From: JAOUEA01 sp031364965
GTDB taxonomy: Bacteria > Actinomycetota > UBA4738 > HRBIN12
Reading direction: 5' to 3'
NCBI GenBank assembly: GCA_031364965.1
Contig: JANLXF010000202.1
Location: forward strand, 1 to 5,165
Length of the DNA stretch: 5,165 nt
In this document: piece after piece, positions 1 to 5,165 of the stretch
How the letters are laid out: every line of letters begins with the position of its first letter
How positions within the stretch are numbered: position 1 is the first letter of the stretch
Notes under the pieces: generated by a model
Databases searched by the model: none
What the model saw: only the letters and a program-made list of their open reading frames with translations
What the model was told of the DNA's origin: nothing
Program-made: the position numbers and the translations under genes

Positions 1-330
1 GGGGAGCAGGTTGCCCGACTGCAAGACGGTGCCGATCCGCGTCGCGCGCAGGAAGGAGCGCTCGCTATCTAAGAGATCACCGATGTCGCGGCCATCGAAG
101 ATCACCGTGCCTCCATCAGGGACCATCAGGCCGGCGATCAACGCAATGATGGTCGACTTGCCGCTGCCCGACGGTCCCTGCAGACACGTGATCTCCCCTC
201 GATGCAGCTCGAGATGGAGATCTTGGAACACGATCGTCGTCTCGCTCGGATTGCGGTACGCCTTCGACACCCCGTGCAACCGCACAAGGGCGTCCGGCAT
301 CGGGATCGCCTCACTCGTGGCCGCGCTCAC
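1..330 (-). CDS. ABC transporter ATP-binding protein, LolD/MacB type (3' end outside window)
   Basis: This is the N-terminal 110 residues of an ABC ATPase, which hydrolyses ATP on the cytoplasmic face of the membrane to drive a partner permease. Visible features are an aromatic A-loop region (KAYR, about 23-26), Walker A GPSGSGKST (52-60), and a Q-loop TVLQSGNLLP (101-110) that resembles the VFQxxNLLP of LolD, MacB and FtsE-like ATPases. The signature motif, Walker B and H-loop would lie beyond base 1. I chose the GTG at 330-328 because it overlaps the stop of the upstream lipoprotein gene as GTGA, with purine-rich AAGGCGAGG just before it. An in-frame ATG at 300-298 is the alternative and would remove ten residues. 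The overlap implies translational coupling with the lipoprotein. Family assignment is firm; the substrate is unknown. A FtsX-like permease downstream is expected but not seen. It uses a TTA leucine codon (72-70), rare in very GC-rich genomes. Confidence 0.93.
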   Translation of the reverse strand, partial: MSAATSEAIPMPDALVRLHGVSKAYRNPSETTIVFQDLHLELHRGEITCLQGPSGSGKSTIIALIAGLMVPDGGTVIFDGRDIGDLLDSERSFLRATRIGTVLQSGNLLP

Positions 331-1223
331 TGCGCCCGCCTCGCCTTCGTCGTGCCGTAGAAGTCCGGGTACGCCCTGGCCGCACGTCGATCGATCTGCA
401 ATGCGCTCGCACTGGCCGCTGCCAGCCCGCCGGGGCTGAGCCGGATCGTGTTGATCAGCAGTTCGGTATCGTCGTGTCGGCTATCGCCCTGAGGTTCGTT
501 GCGGATCTGCCCCAACCCGAACGCGTAGTACTTCAACTCGTTGTTGGGCCCCGTTTTTGTGCCTTCGCGGGTGACCAGCACGTTGTCGAAGCAACCGAAC
601 GGGACACACAGCGTCTCGGTCGTCACGAACTCCGCGACCGACTCCTCTCCGGGGTGTTGCGTGATGACCCATGGAGGCGACATCGCGGGGTCCGCCGGCA
701 TCAAGATGCCAGCGTTCCCGTGATCGATACCGCTCATCCACACTTCGTCGACCTCGACGAAGCGGCCCGCCTCCCACGCCTCGGTGGCACCTCCCATGAT
801 CCAGAGGTTGCCGATCTTGTCTTGGGCGACGTAGTCGAGCGATCGCTGAGTCACCTGGCCGACGCCCGTCTCGTAGTCGAACACCGCCAGCGTCGGCACG
901 CCGTCGATCCACCGGATGACGTCGGTCACGGTCTTGATCACCCGATACGGCACCTTGCGGTTGCCGATCAGCGTGGTGCCTTCCGTGACCAACTGCGTTC
1001 CGGGCGTCAGGGGGAACCATTTGTTGCCGGCAGTCCGTGGATCCACGAAGTTCGACGGGTCGAACGGAGTCTCGTGGTATGAGGCCGGAGCCGGGGTCCC
1101 GTTCGCCCCGAACGTGCAGCTGCTCGCGAGCAGGGTCACGACCAGGACCCATGGGGCCGTGACGATACCCAGCCTCCGGGGGGACGGGACGATCGTTCGC
1201 ACCCAGACGCGCGCGCTAGACAT
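327..1223 (-). CDS. Secreted lipoprotein of an uncharacterised bacterial family
   Basis: The product is 298 residues. Its N terminus is a lipoprotein signal peptide: basic n-region (R5, R9, R16, R17), hydrophobic core about 18-32, and lipobox LLASSC with Cys36 as the expected lipidated residue. The mature part is soluble, and I know it only as a recurring family of hypothetical proteins. Typical landmarks are NKWFPLTPGT (67-76), YVAQDKIGNLW (131-141), ILMPADPA (173-180), CVPFGCFDNVL (206-216) and KYYAFGLGQI (231-240). Cys206 and Cys211 could form a disulphide outside the cell. No catalytic motif is evident. The open frame extends to 1541, but the upstream part is arginine-rich, lacks family features and overlaps the divergent propeller fragment. 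The ATG at 1223 gives a signal peptide of normal length. The ATG at 1268 is possible but would make a 48-residue leader. The stop overlaps the ABC ATPase start, so the two probably form one transcript. Whether it binds the transporter's substrate or acts as an adaptor is inference. Confidence 0.82.
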   Translation of the reverse strand: MSSARVWVRTIVPSPRRLGIVTAPWVLVVTLLASSCTFGANGTPAPASYHETPFDPSNFVDPRTAGNKWFPLTPGTQLVTEGTTLIGNRKVPYRVIKTVTDVIRWIDGVPTLAVFDYETGVGQVTQRSLDYVAQDKIGNLWIMGGATEAWEAGRFVEVDEVWMSGIDHGNAGILMPADPAMSPPWVITQHPGEESVAEFVTTETLCVPFGCFDNVLVTREGTKTGPNNELKYYAFGLGQIRNEPQGDSRHDDTELLINTIRLSPGGLAAASASALQIDRRAARAYPDFYGTTKARRAQ

Positions 1224-1276
1224 GCACCCCGTCGATCGACGTTCTGTCGAACCGCGCCTTCCGCTCATGATGGGCA

Positions 1277-1282
1277 AACCTA
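1277..1282 (-). promoter_or_regulatory. Possible -10 element for the lipoprotein-ABC operon
   Basis: On the minus strand this reads TAGGTT, which fits the actinobacterial -10 pattern TAnnnT. It lies in the most AT-rich stretch of the window: my hand count for 1261-1320 is 29 G/C of 60. Transcription would begin near 1270, giving a leader of about 45 bases to the ATG at 1223, or an almost leaderless message from the ATG at 1268. I see no good -35 hexamer at the right spacing, so this is only a candidate. Confidence 0.25.
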
Positions 1283-1283
1283 A

Positions 1284-1700
1284 GCACTGCAACCTGAAGA
1301 AGAGCTGAATGCGAACTTCCGGGCGCAGGGATACGAGGTCGCGTGGTCGCCCGATTCCACTCGCGTCGCGGTGTGGGACGAGTACTCCTGGGACGAAGAC
1401 GGCGTGGGCAGGTTCACGATCGGCATCTACGGGGTCGATGGCACTCGCGAGACGCAGATCGCGATGCCGCCTGGATGGGAGCCGTCCAGCGAGCGCGGCC
1501 CGATCTGGACGCCGGACGGCGGGTCGCTGATCGTGAACCATCTCGAGATACCCGTCGACGGCGGTACCCCACGGGAGCTCCCCTTCCCGATACTGTTCCG
1601 GACTCGATCCGGAGGGTGGTGGGACGCTGCGCTAGCCTACTCGCCTGACGGATGCCGGGTCGCGTACGGCACGCGCGATCAGGATGAGAAGGAGACTGGC
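1284..1700 (+). pseudogene. TolB/PD40-like beta-propeller remnant, truncated at both ends
   Basis: The frame is open from just after a TAA at 1281-1283. From about 1332 it encodes three propeller-blade motifs: VAWSPDSTRVAVW (about 1338-1376), IWTPDGGSLIV (1503-1535) and LAYSPDGCRVAYG (1632-1670). The SPD/TPD motifs are spaced 54 and 44 residues apart, as expected for WD40-like/TolB blades. The first motif lies upstream of the only plausible GTG start (1371), and no ATG or GTG in this frame precedes it, so the true beginning is missing. There is no stop before 1701; the frame runs into the RibD-like gene. A complete propeller needs about six to eight blades, so this is a fragment. TolB-like propellers commonly serve as sensor, protein-binding or peptidase-associated domains; the parent protein cannot be named. 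CTA and two ATA codons set it apart from the genes to its right. I infer a decayed or recombined gene; a chimeric assembly is the alternative. Confidence 0.7.
1689..1694 (+). promoter_or_regulatory. Ribosome binding site that fixes the RibD-like start at 1701
   Basis: AAGGAG lies six bases upstream of ATG 1701. It is a near-perfect Shine-Dalgarno sequence, and it sits exactly where the propeller similarity ends and the RibD-C fold begins. It therefore argues against the longer start at GTG 1371. Confidence 0.8.
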
Positions 1701-2363
1701 ATGGGCGTACGCGTCGACCTGAACATCTCGCTGGACGGCTACGGCACGACCGAGGGCGGTACGCCGGACAACCCGTTCGGGGAGGACTGGCACAAGCTTA
1801 CGGCAGCCTATGTCGCCACGCGCACGTTCCGCGAACGGGTCCTCCACGACACGTCGGGCGAGGGCACGACCGGCGTCGATGACCGCTACGCCACGGCCTA
1901 CTTCGAGGGTGTCGGCGCCGAGATCATGGGCGCCGGGATGTTCGGGTTCCACACGTTCCCTGACGATCCGGACTGGAAGGGCTGGTGGGGCGACGAGCCA
2001 CCGTTCCACGTGCCGGTGTTCGTACTCACGCACCGCGCGCTCGAGTCGATCGAGATGGGCGGTGGCACGACGTTCCACTTCGTCACGGCGTCTCCGCCGG
2101 AGATCCTCGCGGAGGCCACCGCCGTCGCCGGCGGGAAGGACGTGCGGGTCGGGGGCGGCGTCAGCACCGTGCGCGAGTTCCTGAAGGCCGGTCTCGTCGA
2201 CCGGTTGCACGTGGCGATCGCGCCCATCCTCCTCGGTCGCGGGATCAACCTGTGGGACGGCCTCCGCGGGTTCGAGGACGGCTGCCAGGTCCACGCCGAG
2301 ACCGCCGAGAGCGGCACCGTGCACCTCACGTTCGAACGGGCGCCGCTGGATCCCCGGGAGTGA
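1701..2363 (+). CDS. Dihydrofolate reductase family protein (RibD C-terminal domain)
   Basis: This 220-residue cytoplasmic protein has the RibD_C/DHFR-like fold (PF01872), as in YwjB/YyaP-like stand-alone reductases. Members typically use NAD(P)H, but the substrate of most single-domain versions is unknown. Seen in the sequence: an N-terminal strand with SLDGY (10-14), GAEIMGAGMF (72-81), PVFVLTHR (105-112), FHFVT (125-129), and the C-terminal cofactor-site region with DVRVGGGVSTVREFL (147-161), then LVDRLHVAIAPILLGRG (165-181). The length is normal for the stand-alone family, and no deaminase domain is present, so it is not a bifunctional RibD. ATG 1701 is chosen for its AAGGAG site and because it begins exactly at the domain's first strand. 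The frame is open upstream through the propeller remnant, which automated calling may wrongly fuse to it. A winged-helix gene begins 49 bases downstream and may be cotranscribed. The fold is secure; a riboflavin or folate role is not shown. Confidence 0.92.
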   Translation: MGVRVDLNISLDGYGTTEGGTPDNPFGEDWHKLTAAYVATRTFRERVLHDTSGEGTTGVDDRYATAYFEGVGAEIMGAGMFGFHTFPDDPDWKGWWGDEPPFHVPVFVLTHRALESIEMGGGTTFHFVTASPPEILAEATAVAGGKDVRVGGGVSTVREFLKAGLVDRLHVAIAPILLGRGINLWDGLRGFEDGCQVHAETAESGTVHLTFERAPLDPRE

Positions 2364-2412
2364 GCGTGTCCGCAACGTTCTCATCCTCGCGCCCACGAGT
2401 CGTCGAGGCCCG

Positions 2413-3433
2413 TTGACCCGTCCTCCGCTCGAGCTCACGCGCACGCAGATCCTTTCGTTCCGTCGGCGGGCCGGCGCGCTCGACGAGCGACTTCCCCGCG
2501 GACGCCGTTCACTCCGGCGAGCGGCCTGGGCCGGCCTGCAGGACAGCATGCCCCGCGCGGCGCTCCTGTCGATCCACGCGCGCGTCGAGGGCACTCGTCC
2601 CTCGACCTGGGAAGACCCGTCGCTCGTCCAGCTCTGGGGGCCGCGACACCACGCCTACGTGATCGCGGCGCGCGACCTTGCGGTTCTTCTCGCTGGGCAG
2701 GCTGCCGGACGAGGCCAAGGGCCTGCAGATCGCGGAAGATCTGGCCGCCCGCCTGGCCACGCTGCTCGGCAGCGGGGCCATGAGCTACGCAGCGGCGGGA
2801 GATGCGCTCGGCGTCGATCCCAACCAACTCAGGTACGCGGCGCCGACCGGGACGGTCGCGATCCGGTGGGACGGCGCGCGACGGCCCACGATCTGGGCGG
2901 TATCGCGACCCGAGGTCGACCCGCGCGACGCGCGCCTCGAGCTCGCGCGCCGGTACCTGCACGTCTTCGGTCCCACCACGCCCGGGTCGTTCGTCGCGTG
3001 GGCGGGGATCGGCCCGCGTCACGGTACGGCCGCGTTCGCCGCGCTCGCCGGGTCGCTGGTCCCGGTGCGCACGCCGATCGGCGACGCATGGATACTCGGG
3101 CGTGACGAAGCGGCGTTCCGTGCCACCCCGGGAGCCGCGGCTCCCGCCCGGCTCCTCCCGAGTGGCGACGCCTACTTCCTCCTGCAGGGTGCCGATCGCG
3201 AGCTGCTGGTCCTCGACGCCGATCGTCGTGGTCTGCTCTGGACCCCGCGGGTGTGGCCCGGCGCGCTCCTCGTCGATGGCGAGATCGTCGGGGCCTGGCG
3301 ACGCGCCCACGCGGTCGTAACGATCGAGCCCTGGCGCCGTCTCTCGCGCGCGGCGCGCGGCGTGGTCGAGGCGGAGGCGGCGTCCTTGCCCCTGCCGGGG
3401 GCCGAAGGACAGATCGTCGTCCGCTGGGCGTGA
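2413..3433 (+). pseudogene. Winged-helix DNA-binding protein (HTH_42, AlkZ/YcaQ-like superfamily), frameshifted
   Basis: Two frames together encode one protein. Bases 2413-2685 give residues 1-91, ending DPSLVQLWGPRHHAYVIAARDLAV-like sequence (D68 to V91). Skipping one base continues from 2687 as FSLGRLPDEAKG to the TGA at 3431-3433, for 339 residues in all. Landmarks of the winged-helix HTH_42 family (PF06224) are LRYAAPTGT (139-147), RRYLHVFGPTTPGSFVAWAG (179-198), RLLPSGDAYFL (246-256) and PGALLVDGEIVGAWRR (282-297). Relatives include the DNA glycosylases AlkZ and YcaQ, which unhook interstrand crosslinks, but many members are uncharacterised. Here GLQDS (41-45) lies near where AlkZ has its catalytic QxQ, and no clear QxQ is seen, so glycosylase activity is doubtful. 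The start is uncertain: TTG 2413 has only a weak GAGG site four bases upstream. Unless the shift is a sequencing error, ribosomes starting at 2413 would stop at 3105 in a nonsense frame. Family confidence is high; the status as a real pseudogene is moderate. Confidence 0.85.
2684..2687 (+). other. Frameshift site in the winged-helix gene
   Basis: The sequence GCGGTTCTTCTCG (2680-2692) would read Ala-Val-Phe-Ser if one T of the TT at 2684-2685 were absent (GCG GTC TTC TCG). This restores both family similarity and the favoured GTC codon. It therefore looks like a one-base T insertion. No known recoding signal is obvious. Confidence 0.75.
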
Positions 3434-3438
3434 ACCGG

Positions 3439-3468
3439 TTCGACGGGTCCAGCCCAGCCGCGTACGCT
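3439..3468 (+). promoter_or_regulatory. Possible promoter for the SRPBCC gene
   Basis: A weak TTCGAC (3439-3444) and a TAnnnT-type TACGCT (3463-3468) are separated by 18 bases. They lie just after the winged-helix stop and about 56 bases before the next start codon. Both elements are common by chance in GC-rich DNA, so this is tentative. Confidence 0.25.
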
Positions 3469-3479
3469 TCTGCCTCGTG

Positions 3480-3500
3480 ACCCACCGGGTACCGATGGGT
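3480..3500. repeat. Inverted repeat (9-bp arms, one mismatch) before the SRPBCC gene
   Basis: ACCCACCGG (3480-3488) can pair with CCGATGGGT (3492-3500) around a GTA loop with one C-A mismatch. No T-tract follows, so it is a poor intrinsic terminator. It could be a structure in the leader of the SRPBCC message or a partial terminator of the gene before it. Confidence 0.35.
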
Positions 3501-3508
3501 CGGGCAGC

Positions 3509-3515
3509 AGGAAGG
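3509..3515 (+). promoter_or_regulatory. Ribosome binding site for the SRPBCC gene
   Basis: AGGAAGG ends eight bases before ATG 3524. This favours that ATG over the in-frame GTG at 3515, which overlaps the site itself. Confidence 0.65.
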
Positions 3516-3523
3516 TGGGCCGG

Positions 3524-3964
3524 ATGAAGCGATTCGAGGAACGCGTCACGATCGGAGCGCCGGCTGATCGTGTGTTCGACTACGTGGCCGACATGACCAC
3601 CCACGCGGAGTGGTCGGGGAACGATCTGCAGGTGACGAAGTCGAGCGAAGGACCGGTGGCGGTGGGGACCGTGTACGACACCACGGCCAAGCAGTTCGGG
3701 ACGCAGCGCGAGCAGAGCACCGTGACCGAGATGACGCCGGGCCGGACCTTCGCGTGGGATTCCCGGGGTGCTCTCGGACGTGCCCACCACGGCTTCGAGC
3801 TGACGGGCCAGGAAGGGTCGACGACCGTCGCGAAGTCCGCCGAGATCGTGGAGCCGACCTTCCTGGCCAAGCTGACGGGTTGGAAGCTCGGTAAGGACAT
3901 CCCCGCGGGGCTCCATCGCGATCTGGAGCGGATCAAGGCTCACCTGGAAGGCTCCGCGGGCTGA
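3524..3964 (+). CDS. SRPBCC family protein (polyketide cyclase/dehydrase-like)
   Basis: This small soluble protein of 146 residues has the START-like helix-grip fold, which encloses a hydrophobic ligand pocket. The N terminus is typical: a first strand FEERVTIGAP (4-13), then the ADRVFDYVADMTTHAEW helices (14-30). A mid-protein TVYDTTAKQFGT segment (49-60) and strands TVTEMTPGRTFAWDS (66-80) follow. The C-terminal long helix runs through about 122-142 (LGKDIPAGLHRDLERIKAHL). The whole domain is present and the length is normal for the Polyketide_cyc2-type family (PF10604). Members bind varied lipids or aromatic compounds and many have no known function; there is no polyketide gene nearby, so the family name should not be read as a pathway call. 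The ATG at 3524 is chosen for its AGGAAGG site. The gene lies 90 bases after the winged-helix stop and 93 bases before the transporter start, so it may be a separate transcript. Confidence 0.9.
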   Translation: MKRFEERVTIGAPADRVFDYVADMTTHAEWSGNDLQVTKSSEGPVAVGTVYDTTAKQFGTQREQSTVTEMTPGRTFAWDSRGALGRAHHGFELTGQEGSTTVAKSAEIVEPTFLAKLTGWKLGKDIPAGLHRDLERIKAHLEGSAG

Positions 3965-4000
3965 GCCCCGATCCGGTTTACATCCCCTAGCGGATGCCGG

Positions 4001-4020
4001 GCAACTCCGGATAGGGTTGC
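4001..4020. repeat. Small hairpin between the SRPBCC and SulP genes
   Basis: GCAACTC (4001-4007) pairs with GGGTTGC (4014-4020), including one G-T wobble, around a six-base CGGATA loop. A tight TGCGG-T-CCGCA palindrome overlaps its right arm (4018-4028). There is no T-tract, so termination is uncertain. It may instead lie in the leader of the transporter mRNA. Upstream, TTTACA (3977-3982) resembles a -35 box, but no -10 is at a proper distance. Confidence 0.3.
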
Positions 4021-4046
4021 GGTCCGCAGCCCGCACCGTCTGTGAT

Positions 4047-4053
4047 GGAGGGG
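4047..4053 (+). promoter_or_regulatory. Ribosome binding site supporting a TTG start for the SulP gene
   Basis: GGAGGGG lies just upstream of TTG 4058; counting from the GGAGG core, the spacing is six bases. The alternative ATG at 4085 is 31 bases beyond the end of this site, too far to use it. Confidence 0.65.
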
Positions 4054-4057
4054 ATCG

Positions 4058-5165
4058 TTGCCCAAGGGACGTCGAACCGGGGGCATGCTGGCGACGGTGT
4101 CGGCTGGCATCGTGATCGGCATCGTCGAGGTGGTCCTCGCGATCTCGTTCGCCGCACTCGTGTTCGGGGGCTACCTCGATCAGGCCCTGCCCAAGGGGAT
4201 CGGCATCTACCTCGTGGCCGCGTCCTTGACGCTCGCGATCCTCGCCTGGAGGGCAGGCGTGCGGGGCGTGGTGGGAAGCGTGCAGGACGCGGCGGCGGCG
4301 GTCCTCGCGATCGTGGCGGCGAGCGCGGCCCTCGACACGTTCGGGGGCGTCGATCAGGCCTTCCTCACGGTCGTCGCCGCGACGGTGGTCGTCACGCTCC
4401 TGACCGCGGTGACCTTCCTGCTGCTCGGCACGTTCAGGCTGGGCAACCTCGCGCGGTTCATCCCGTATCCGGTCGTCGGCGGCTTCCTCGCGGGCACCGG
4501 ACTGCTCCTGTTCAAGGGGGGTCTCCGCGTCGCGGCGAGTCTCGACCTGCAGTGGCGGACGATCCATCAGTTCGTGGACCCCTTCGAGCTGGTCCGGTGG
4601 GGCCCCGCCGTCGCGTTCGGCGTGATCCTGCTGGTGGCGACCCGTGTCGTGCGGCGCCCGCTCGTGATCCCGATCGTGCTCGGGTTGGGACTCGTCGCGT
4701 TCGCGGTCGGCATGCTCGTGACGGGATCCTCGATCGAGTCGGCCCAAGACGGGCTGTGGCTCCTCGGTCCGTTCCTGTCGACCCGGCTGTGGCAGCTGTG
4801 GACCGTTGACGCGCTGAGTGGAGCCGACTGGTCCGCCGTCGTGGGCCAGGCGCCGGGCATCGCGACCACGGTGTTCGTGGCGGTCATGGCGTGCCTGTTC
4901 AACGTGGGTGGCGTCGAGCTGCTGCTGCACACCGATCTCGATTCGAACGAGGAGCTCCGAGACGCGGGCTGGGTGAACGTCGCCACCGGCCTGTTCGGCG
5001 GCATCCCGGGCTACCACGCGCTCAGCCTGACCGCGCTCGCTGAGCAGATGGACGTCAACGGGAGGGGCACGGGGTTCGTGGCGGCCCTCGTCCCGCTCAC
5101 CGCCGTCGTGTTCGGCGCCGGGGTCGTGGGATTGATCCCCAGGATGATCGTGGGCGGAGTTCTGG
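4058..5165 (+). CDS. SulP/SLC26-type inorganic anion transporter (3' end outside window)
   Basis: The 369 residues present form a polytopic inner-membrane protein. Hydrophobic segments lie at about 10-38, 47-64, 78-92, 102-124, 139-152, 183-197, 202-221, 267-290 and 340-361. Diagnostic SulP motifs are RFIPYPVVGGFLAGTG (133-148) and the late HTDLDSNEELRDAG (291-304) followed by GLFGGIPGYHALS (311-323). In SulP proteins this last region carries conserved residues between membrane helices. Family members carry sulfate, bicarbonate or other anions, usually by proton or sodium symport or exchange; the substrate here cannot be read from sequence. SulP proteins usually end in a cytoplasmic STAS domain, and some carry a cyclic-nucleotide-binding domain; neither could be seen because the gene is cut at the window edge. 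TTG 4058 is chosen for its GGAGGGG site, with ATG 4085 as an alternative inside the first hydrophobic stretch. Hand counts reach about 80% GC in one 60-base line (4261-4320). Confidence 0.92.
   Translation, partial: MPKGRRTGGMLATVSAGIVIGIVEVVLAISFAALVFGGYLDQALPKGIGIYLVAASLTLAILAWRAGVRGVVGSVQDAAAAVLAIVAASAALDTFGGVDQAFLTVVAATVVVTLLTAVTFLLLGTFRLGNLARFIPYPVVGGFLAGTGLLLFKGGLRVAASLDLQWRTIHQFVDPFELVRWGPAVAFGVILLVATRVVRRPLVIPIVLGLGLVAFAVGMLVTGSSIESAQDGLWLLGPFLSTRLWQLWTVDALSGADWSAVVGQAPGIATTVFVAVMACLFNVGGVELLLHTDLDSNEELRDAGWVNVATGLFGGIPGYHALSLTALAEQMDVNGRGTGFVAALVPLTAVVFGAGVVGLIPRMIVGGVL

Noticed and set aside
1309..1530. Short plus frame from ATG 1309, preceded by purine-rich GAAGAAGAG
   Set aside because: Its product is arginine/serine-rich and lies in a different frame from the clear propeller motifs. 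It could only matter if a frameshift joined it to the propeller, for which there is no evidence.
1224..1541. N-terminal extension of the lipoprotein frame up to 1541
   Set aside because: The added residues are arginine-rich with no family motif, lie before a proper signal peptide and overlap the divergent propeller coding sequence.
2366..2416. Tiny 16-codon frame (GTG 2366) whose stop overlaps TTG 2413 as TTGA, a possible leader peptide
   Set aside because: It has no ribosome site, no repeated regulatory codons and no attenuator hairpin; short frames like this arise easily by chance.
1632..2594. A 320-codon minus-strand frame opposite the RibD-like gene
   Set aside because: It is the codon-aligned shadow of the reductase frame; it ends where the plus strand has a CTA codon and shows no domain.
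2678..3433. A complete separate gene starting at TTG 2678
   Set aside because: It lacks a ribosome site, and its beginning lies inside the continuous family domain whose first 91 residues are in the neighbouring frame, so a frameshifted single gene explains it better.
2435..5017. An 860-codon open frame on the minus strand across three plus-strand genes
   Set aside because: Its codons are exactly aligned with plus frame 2, which the second part of the winged-helix gene, the SRPBCC gene and the SulP gene all share. In that register a stop needs a TTA, CTA or TCA sense codon, which this GC-rich DNA avoids. The product is arginine/aspartate/histidine-rich low-complexity sequence, so it is a shadow.
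1..5165. Phage, transposon, toxin-antitoxin or defence system
   Set aside because: No integrase, transposase, terminal repeats, nuclease motif or toxin-antitoxin pair was seen on either strand; the genes are ordinary transport, envelope and enzyme families.

Overview
This window is high-GC DNA with mostly GC-ending codons and several GTG/TTG starts. It fits a high-GC actinobacterium or a similar high-GC phylum such as Chloroflexota; no marker gene fixes the taxon. I see no rRNA, tRNA, CRISPR array, transposase or phage gene.

Left part (1-1268, minus strand): a two-gene operon. It encodes a secreted lipoprotein of a widespread but uncharacterised family (327-1223). A LolD/MacB-type ABC transporter ATPase follows, overlapping it by GTGA and running off the left edge (330 to 1). 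A permease may follow outside the window, giving a lipoprotein-plus-ABC system at the cell envelope.

Middle (about 1284-1700, plus strand): a beta-propeller (TolB/PD40-like) coding remnant. It has three recognisable blade motifs, no start codon at its 5' end and no stop at its 3' end. It reads in frame into the next gene, so an ORF finder would report a false 330-residue fusion. The strong AAGGAG ribosome site at 1689-1694 marks the true start of the next gene at 1701.

Right part (1701-5165, plus strand): a RibD-C/dihydrofolate-reductase-fold protein (1701-2363); a winged-helix DNA-binding protein of the HTH_42 (AlkZ/YcaQ-like) superfamily, broken by an apparent one-base insertion near 2684-2687 (2413-3433); a small SRPBCC protein (3524-3964); and the first 369 residues of a SulP/SLC26-type anion transporter (4058 to the edge). 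These look like ordinary chromosomal genes sharing a strand, not one pathway.

Base and codon use differ on the two sides of about 1635-1700. The left side has TTA, CTA and ATA codons and several stretches near 57-62% GC. The right side is mostly about 68-80% GC and has no TTA, CTA or TCA codon over long spans. Together with the truncated propeller, this suggests a recombination seam or a mis-assembly. I found no convincing new multi-gene system; the oddities are the propeller fusion, the frameshifted gene and the uncharacterised lipoprotein coupled to an ABC ATPase.
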